A stretch of 64,000 bases of DNA. Source: Lustribacter sp965277075 (GTDB lineage Bacteria; Vulcanimicrobiota; Vulcanimicrobiia; Vulcanimicrobiales; Vulcanimicrobiaceae). Within the stretch, counting starts at the first letter, position 1. Every line of letters begins with the position of its first letter. The translations under genes were made by a program, and so were the position numbers. The stretch is from NCBI GenBank assembly GCA_965277075.1, contig OZ255707.1:1736001-1800000 (forward strand), given 5' to 3'. The notes below the pieces were generated by a model. It was given only the letters and a program-made list of their open reading frames with translations. It was not told the DNA's origin and ran no database searches. Positions 59,743-64,000 of the stretch are shown here, piece by piece.

Positions 59743-59829
59743 TGCCTCGACAAATGGCTGACGTCCGGAAAGGACGCTGTCTCGTTTGCTGATAGCGCGC
59801 GGGCACGGCATCGGGTACCGTTGCCGGAC

Positions 59830-60603
59830 ATGCTCGAACTTGCCGATGTCACGAAGACGTTCGGGACCGGCCGCAGTGCAGAAGTCGTCGCCCTCGCGCC
59901 GGTCTCGCTCACGATACCGCGCGGCCGATTCCTGACGATCCTCGGTCCGAGCGGCTGCGGAAAGTCGACGATCTTCAACATCATCGCAGGGCTCGAGATG
60001 CCAAACGCGGGCAGCGTGACGCTCGACGGCACGCCGATTCTCGGCATGAGCGGCGTCGTCTCGTATATGTTGCAAAAAGATCTGCTATTGCCGTGGCGCA
60101 GCATCGTCGACAACGTCGTGCTCGGCATGGAGATCGACGGCATTTCGCGTGCCGATGCGCGGGGCCGTGCGCTGCCGCTCTTGCGGCGCTACGGGCTCGG
60201 CGGATTCGAAGACCGCTATCCGTCGGAACTCTCGGGCGGAATGCGCCAACGCGCCGCGCTTTTGCGCACGATGCTCTGCGATCGCGACGTCGTATTGCTC
60301 GACGAACCGTTCGCTGCGCTCGACGCGCAGACGCGTTCGGACATGCAAGAATGGCTCCTCGACGTCTGGGACGATTTCAAAAAGACGGTCGTCTTCGTGA
60401 CCCACGACGTCGACGAAGCGGTTTACCTCTCCGACGAAATCGTGACGATGTCGGCACGGCCCGGACGCATCGTCGAACGTCGCACGATCGACCTCGTGCG
60501 ACCGCGCAAACGCGCGATCGTCACGAGCGCCGCGTTCACGCAGTACAAGGAGCACTTCCTCTCACTCTTGCACCGTCCGGCGGAAGCGGCGGTGGCCTCA
60601 TGA
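59830..60603 (+). CDS. ABC transporter ATP-binding protein (importer 2)
   Basis: A 257-residue ATPase from ATG 59830. Walker A GPSGCGKST (39-47), Q-loop YMLQKDLLLPWRSI, signature ELSGGMRQRAALLRTML, Walker B VVLLDEPFAALDAQT and FVTHDVDEA are intact. TTG 59821 would add three residues. Subfamily as importer 1 but clearly a different gene, so the two systems arose by old duplication or separate gain. It is coupled to its permease by ATGA (60600-60603). Confidence 0.95.
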   Translation: MLELADVTKTFGTGRSAEVVALAPVSLTIPRGRFLTILGPSGCGKSTIFNIIAGLEMPNAGSVTLDGTPILGMSGVVSYMLQKDLLLPWRSIVDNVVLGMEIDGISRADARGRALPLLRRYGLGGFEDRYPSELSGGMRQRAALLRTMLCDRDVVLLDEPFAALDAQTRSDMQEWLLDVWDDFKKTVVFVTHDVDEAVYLSDEIVTMSARPGRIVERRTIDLVRPRKRAIVTSAAFTQYKEHFLSLLHRPAEAAVAS

Positions 60604-61466
60604 GCATCGACGCGAGCGAGATCGCGCCGTCGATCGCGAGCCCACGCATGGCCAGCGCGCGCGGAACTTTGCGGCGCGTCTATCATGAAAAGACACCGGC
60701 GGCATGGTCGGTCAACGCCGGGCGTTTGGGCATTGCGTTCGGCGTGATCGCGCTGTGGGAAGTGTTCGCGCGGCTACACGTTATCAATCCGTTTCTGTGG
60801 AGCCAGCCCTCGGCGATCGCGGCCGAATTCGTGCGAACGCTCCGCGACGGTTCCCTCGTCGAAGACGCGTCGTTCACGTTCAGCGCGACGATCATCGGCT
60901 TCATCATCGGCACCGTTGCCGGATCGGCGATCGGGCTCTCGTTCTGGTGGTCGACCTGGTACGCCAAAGTCATGGAACCGTTTCTCGTCGTGTTCGAAGG
61001 GCTGCCGAAGTTGGCGCTCGCACCGATCGTCGTGCTCGCGCTGGGCCTCGGCATCGCCTCGAAAATCGGTATGGCCGTCGCGTTGACGATCGTCATCAGC
61101 GCGCTCACGACGTACTCGGGCATGCGCGCCGTCGACCGCGACCTCGTGCGGCTGGTGTTTTCGCTCGGCGCGACGCGTTGGCAGGTCTTCAGCAAAGTGA
61201 TTCTGCCGGGAACGTTTCCGGCGATTCTCTCGGCCATGCGTATCAATATCGGGCTTGCCCTCGCGGGCGCGATCGTCGGCGAGTTCATCGGTTCGCAGCA
61301 CGGGCTCGGACGGTCGATCGATTACGCGGGCCAGACCTACAACATCGCGCTCGTGTGGTCGGGCGTCTTCACGCTCTCGCTTCTCTCGATCGTGCTCTAT
61401 CTCGTCACGTCGTGGCTCGAAAATACGTTGTTGCGACGGTTCTTTCACACTCGCGCGTCCCGATAG
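60600..61466 (+). CDS. ABC transporter permease (importer 2)
   Basis: A 288-residue membrane protein with an extended cytoplasmic N-terminus (about 40 residues) and six helices. The EAA loop is VFSLGATRWQVFSKVILPGTFPAILSAMR; the preceding GLPKLALAPIVVLALGLG is the subfamily signature. Translationally coupled to its ATPase, and eight bases before the second binding protein. Confidence 0.94.
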   Translation: MSIDASEIAPSIASPRMASARGTLRRVYHEKTPAAWSVNAGRLGIAFGVIALWEVFARLHVINPFLWSQPSAIAAEFVRTLRDGSLVEDASFTFSATIIGFIIGTVAGSAIGLSFWWSTWYAKVMEPFLVVFEGLPKLALAPIVVLALGLGIASKIGMAVALTIVISALTTYSGMRAVDRDLVRLVFSLGATRWQVFSKVILPGTFPAILSAMRINIGLALAGAIVGEFIGSQHGLGRSIDYAGQTYNIALVWSGVFTLSLLSIVLYLVTSWLENTLLRRFFHTRASR

Positions 61467-61474
61467 GAGCATCC

Positions 61475-62452
61475 ATGCGTCGCGGCCCGTTCCTCACTAC
61501 CACCGCTTCCGGCATCGCGCTCGCCACCGCCGGCGCGCGAACGCCGGCGCGTGCCGCGAACAAAACGATCGTGATCGCCGAACCGCAACACGGGCTCGGC
61601 TATCTTCCGCTCTACATCGCGATTCGCAACGGTTATCTCTCGGGCTTCGACGCGTCGATGATCACGCTCTCGAGTTCGGGTGCGGAACACACGAATGCGG
61701 TGCTCTCGGGAAAGGCGTGGGCGTTCATCGGCGGCCCCGAACACAACGCCTACGCGGACGTGAAGGGCGCACACCTTCGCGCGATCTGCAACGTCGTCAA
61801 CCGGAACAACAACTATTTCGTCGCTGCCAAAGGCGTCACGCCGAGCAAGGATCTCAAGACGTTTCTGCGCGGTAAACGCATCGCGGTGTCCGGCTACGGC
61901 GGCACGCCCAATTCGATCCTACGCTATACGCTCAAGAAGGCCGGACTGGACCCGACCAAGGACGTCACGATGATGGAAGTCGCAACGTCGGCCGTCGGCG
62001 CGGTCGTCGCGCAAGGCCAGGCGGACCTCGGCGTCATGAACGAACCGATGATCACGCGCGGCGTCGAGGCAGGTCAGTGGAGTCAGCCGTTCTACAACGG
62101 GCCGCGTGAATTCGGACCGTACGCGTATTCGACGATCAACGTCACGCAGCAGACGATCGATGGCGATCCGCAAGGCGTCCGGGCGTTCGTCAACGGCATG
62201 AAGCGCGGGCTCGCATTCGTGCGCGACCACCAGGACGAGACGTACGCCGCCGCTGCCAAGGAGTTTCCGGATCTCTCGCCGTCCGTGCTGAAAGCCTCGC
62301 TCGCCCGCGCGTATGCGGATCAGCTCTGGGAGTGGAGCGGAAAGATCAGCCCCGAGTCGGTAAAAACCGCCGAAGCCGTCGTCATCGCCGCCGGTTTGCT
62401 GGCGGCCAAAGTCCCGTATGGGGAAATCATCGACCCGCAGTTCTTCTCGTAA
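61475..62452 (+). CDS. ABC substrate-binding protein, NMT1-like (importer 2), Tat-like signal
   Basis: A 325-residue binding protein. MRRGPFLTTTASGIALATAG gives a twin-arginine-like motif (RRGPFL) and hydrophobic core with cleavage near ARA-A. The body has AEPQHGLGYLPLYIAIRNGYLSGF and GKRIAVSGYGGTPNSILRYTLK, as in NMT1/THI5-like proteins, with little similarity to the importer 1 protein in its ligand region. A good AGGAG site lies six bases upstream of ATG. Its order, ATPase-permease-binding protein, mirrors importer 1 (binding protein-ATPase-permease). Confidence 0.88.
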   Translation: MRRGPFLTTTASGIALATAGARTPARAANKTIVIAEPQHGLGYLPLYIAIRNGYLSGFDASMITLSSSGAEHTNAVLSGKAWAFIGGPEHNAYADVKGAHLRAICNVVNRNNNYFVAAKGVTPSKDLKTFLRGKRIAVSGYGGTPNSILRYTLKKAGLDPTKDVTMMEVATSAVGAVVAQGQADLGVMNEPMITRGVEAGQWSQPFYNGPREFGPYAYSTINVTQQTIDGDPQGVRAFVNGMKRGLAFVRDHQDETYAAAAKEFPDLSPSVLKASLARAYADQLWEWSGKISPESVKTAEAVVIAAGLLAAKVPYGEIIDPQFFS

Positions 62453-62472
62453 GGTTTGAAAGGAACGTCGTA

Positions 62473-63237
62473 ATGGCCGTTTGGGATAAATTCATCACCG
62501 AGACCGATCGCAAGGTGTACACCGCATCGGGGTATGGCGCGCGCGGAGGTTTCGGAACGCGCCCGGCCGTGCTCGTCGTCGACGTGAACTACGCGTTCAC
62601 GGGCGACGCGAAGCTGCCGATCCTCGAATCGGTGAAAACCTGGCGCAACAGTTGCGGCGCAACGGGCTGGGCTGCGATCGAACCGACGCAGCGCCTTCTC
62701 GCCGCAGCACGCGCAAACCACATCCCGGTCTTCTTCAGCACCGGCGTCGATACGCGACCCGACGGGTTCGACCGCGGCGGCTGGGCGCACAAGAACAGCC
62801 GGTCGAAAGAAGATCTGCCGGCGGCAACGTCGAGGCTGGCGACGCGCGGAAACGATATCGTTGCGGAGATCGCGCCGCAGCCGCACGAGATCCTCATCGA
62901 GAAGCTCAAGCCGAGTCCGTTCAACGGCACGCCGCTCGCGGGTTTCCTCGTCGACCTCGGCGTGGACACGCTTCTGGTCACGGGTACGACGACGTCCGGC
63001 TGCGTGCGCGCCGCCGTCATCGACGCGTTCTCGCTCAATTACAAGATTTCGATCGTCGAAGAGTGCACGTTCGACCGCTTCGAGAGTTCACACGCGATCA
63101 ATCTGTTCGATATGCAAGCCAAGTACTGCGATCTCGTCGGTGTCGACGAGGCAACGGCGTATCTCGGAGAAACCGGCCCCGGACTCTACGACGACAAGAT
63201 CGCCTTCACACCGGCGCGCGAAACCGTCCCGGCTTAA
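62473..63237 (+). CDS. Isochorismatase-like amidohydrolase (N-carbamoylsarcosine amidase-like)
   Basis: A 254-residue cysteine hydrolase with an intact triad: D37 (VLVVDVNYAF), K144 (EILIEKLKPSPF) and C177 (TGTTTSGCVRAAV). The pattern VYTASGYGARGGFGTRPAVL before the first strand and LFDMQAKYCDLVGVDE near the end match N-carbamoylsarcosine amidase and its relatives, which hydrolyse a carbamoyl or primary amide group, releasing ammonia (and CO2 from carbamoyl groups). An AAGGAAC site precedes ATG 62473 by seven bases. Last gene of the operon; the stop shares TTAA with the dinB stop. Confidence 0.88.
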   Translation: MAVWDKFITETDRKVYTASGYGARGGFGTRPAVLVVDVNYAFTGDAKLPILESVKTWRNSCGATGWAAIEPTQRLLAAARANHIPVFFSTGVDTRPDGFDRGGWAHKNSRSKEDLPAATSRLATRGNDIVAEIAPQPHEILIEKLKPSPFNGTPLAGFLVDLGVDTLLVTGTTTSGCVRAAVIDAFSLNYKISIVEECTFDRFESSHAINLFDMQAKYCDLVGVDEATAYLGETGPGLYDDKIAFTPARETVPA

Positions 63238-64000
63238 AACAGGCGCAACTCGCGCGCTTCTTCGGCAGTGAGCGAGGCGACGCGCGTGCCGAGCAGCCGG
63301 ATCGGCGTGCCGCGCAGCTGCGAGCGGTCCCAGCACCACGTCGACGCCGCGAGAATCGTCGCGGCGTCGTTCGCGGCGACCGCCAGCGACGTCTGCCGGC
63401 CGGTGACGACGAAGTCGGCGCGCTTGACCTTCACGCCGACCGTCGCGGCGCGCAGCGCTTTGTGTTGAAGATCGCCGGCAAGTTCGTCCGCTTGCGCGCG
63501 CAGCACGTCGAGGACGCGCCCCTCGTCGCGCACGTCGTACTCGAACGTCTCTTCGGTCGAGATCGATTTGCGTTCGCGCGAGCCGTCGACGGCGCGGTCG
63601 TCGATGCCGCGTGCGAGATCGCGAAATTCATGACCGCCGCGACCGAAGAGCGCGTAGGCCGTCTCGACGGTGAGATCGGCGACGTCGCCGATCGTCCTGA
63701 GCCCGGCGGCTTCGAGCCGCGGCAGCGTCTTCGGTCCGATGCCCCACAGACGCCCGACCGGCAGCGCGGCGAGAAATGTTCGCTCCGTGCCGGGTGCGAC
63801 GACGGTAAGCCCGTTCGGCTTGTTCATGTCGGACGCGATCTTGGCGACCATCTTGACCGCCGCGACGCCGGCGCTTGCGGTCAACCCGACCTCGTCGCGA
63901 ATGCGCGCGCGCACCCGCTCTGCGAAGGCCGACGCCTCATCGATGCTCGTCGCCGGCAGCGCGACAAACGCCTCATCGAGCGATAGTCCCTCGACGGCCG
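63234..64000 (-). CDS. dinB: DNA polymerase IV, Y family (N-terminus beyond right edge)
   Basis: About 254 C-terminal residues are in the window. The frame enters from the right with SLDEAF, the Y-family motif that carries two catalytic acidic residues, followed by helix-hairpin-helix PVGRLWGIGPKTLPRLEAAGL, a thumb, and the little-finger domain starting STEETFEYDVRDEGRVLDVL. It makes error-prone bypass synthesis at damaged DNA. The C-terminus ends LTAEEARELRLF without a clamp-binding motif that I can recognise. Convergent with the amidohydrolase gene, four-base overlap. Confidence 0.93.
   Translation of the reverse strand, partial: AVEGLSLDEAFVALPATSIDEASAFAERVRARIRDEVGLTASAGVAAVKMVAKIASDMNKPNGLTVVAPGTERTFLAALPVGRLWGIGPKTLPRLEAAGLRTIGDVADLTVETAYALFGRGGHEFRDLARGIDDRAVDGSRERKSISTEETFEYDVRDEGRVLDVLRAQADELAGDLQHKALRAATVGVKVKRADFVVTGRQTSLAVAANDAATILAASTWCWDRSQLRGTPIRLLGTRVASLTAEEARELRLF

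Noticed and set aside
59760..59800. Stem ACGTCC/GGACGC as a terminator between the two importers
   Set aside because: Six-base stem with one G-T pair and only three Ts afterwards; too weak to call.
1..64000. tRNA, rRNA, riboswitch, transposase or prophage signatures
   Set aside because: None seen by eye in the intergenic stretches, which are all shorter than 300 bases; a covariance-model scan would be the decisive test.

Overview
This window is high-GC, gene-dense bacterial DNA carrying about 57 protein genes, two of them cut by the window edges. I see no rRNA, tRNA, CRISPR array, transposase or phage gene. The organism looks like a diderm: it has an OstA/LptD-like outer-membrane protein, an RND pump and an O-antigen-type polymerase. 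The PdxS/PdxT route to vitamin B6, a YchF GTPase, a bifunctional-nuclease-family protein, an R3H-AAA ATPase and a DUF1800/DUF1501 pair are also present. That mix suggests a little-cultured diderm lineage; Eremiobacterota (WPS-2) is my guess, an inference that marker-gene phylogeny must test.

Layout. (1) 1-3294: edge of a membrane protein, a methyltransferase, a GT-C-like membrane protein and UDP-xylose synthase; the first 2 kb looks richer in A+T than the rest. (2) 3291-16530, all on the minus strand: an 11-gene surface-glycan operon with phosphopentomutase, an initiating phosphoglycosyl transferase, four glycosyltransferase modules in GT4 genes and a tandem GT2, two related coiled-coil proteins, a polymerase/ligase, two flippases and UDP-glucose dehydrogenase. 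UDP-glucose dehydrogenase supplies the substrate of the convergent UDP-xylose synthase. (3) 16602-20610: an LptD-like barrel protein, a secreted starch-binding-like protein and a GT4, translationally coupled. (4) 20585-30391: housekeeping genes (gdhA, ychF, mtnP, holB, tmk), a PilZ protein, a GT39-like protein and the R3H ATPase. (5) 30498-36740: RND pump with a divergent MarR regulator and a clear inverted repeat between them; two HtrA-like proteases and two LuxR-type regulators, one apparently frameshifted. (6) 36989-43420: Orn/Lys/Arg decarboxylase, BioY, an unknown small-protein pair, HNH nuclease, PAS histidine kinase, pdxST. (7) 43471-52229: (alpha/alpha)6 glycoside hydrolase, ispE, a nucleotidyltransferase, and a PD-(D/E)XK nuclease coupled to a UvrD-like helicase. 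(8) 52286-56217: DUF1800, DUF1501, GNAT and a tiny charged protein. (9) 56274-63237: an eight-gene operon with a PuuE-like deacetylase/allantoinase, two complete SsuABC/NMT1-type importers and an N-carbamoylsarcosine-amidase-like hydrolase, probably for uptake and breakdown of a ureide-like nitrogen compound. (10) 63234-64000: dinB, cut by the right edge.

The DNA is very compact. Sixteen same-strand junctions are four-base start/stop overlaps (ATGA, GTGA or TTGA), and most convergent neighbours overlap tail to tail. I used these overlaps to choose many start codons. The items most worth following are the ureide operon, the nuclease-helicase pair, the coiled-coil/GT4 pairs (one with no canonical start codon for its GT4), the MarR operator, a perfect 14-bp hairpin in the first codons of the histidine kinase, and the frameshifted response regulator.
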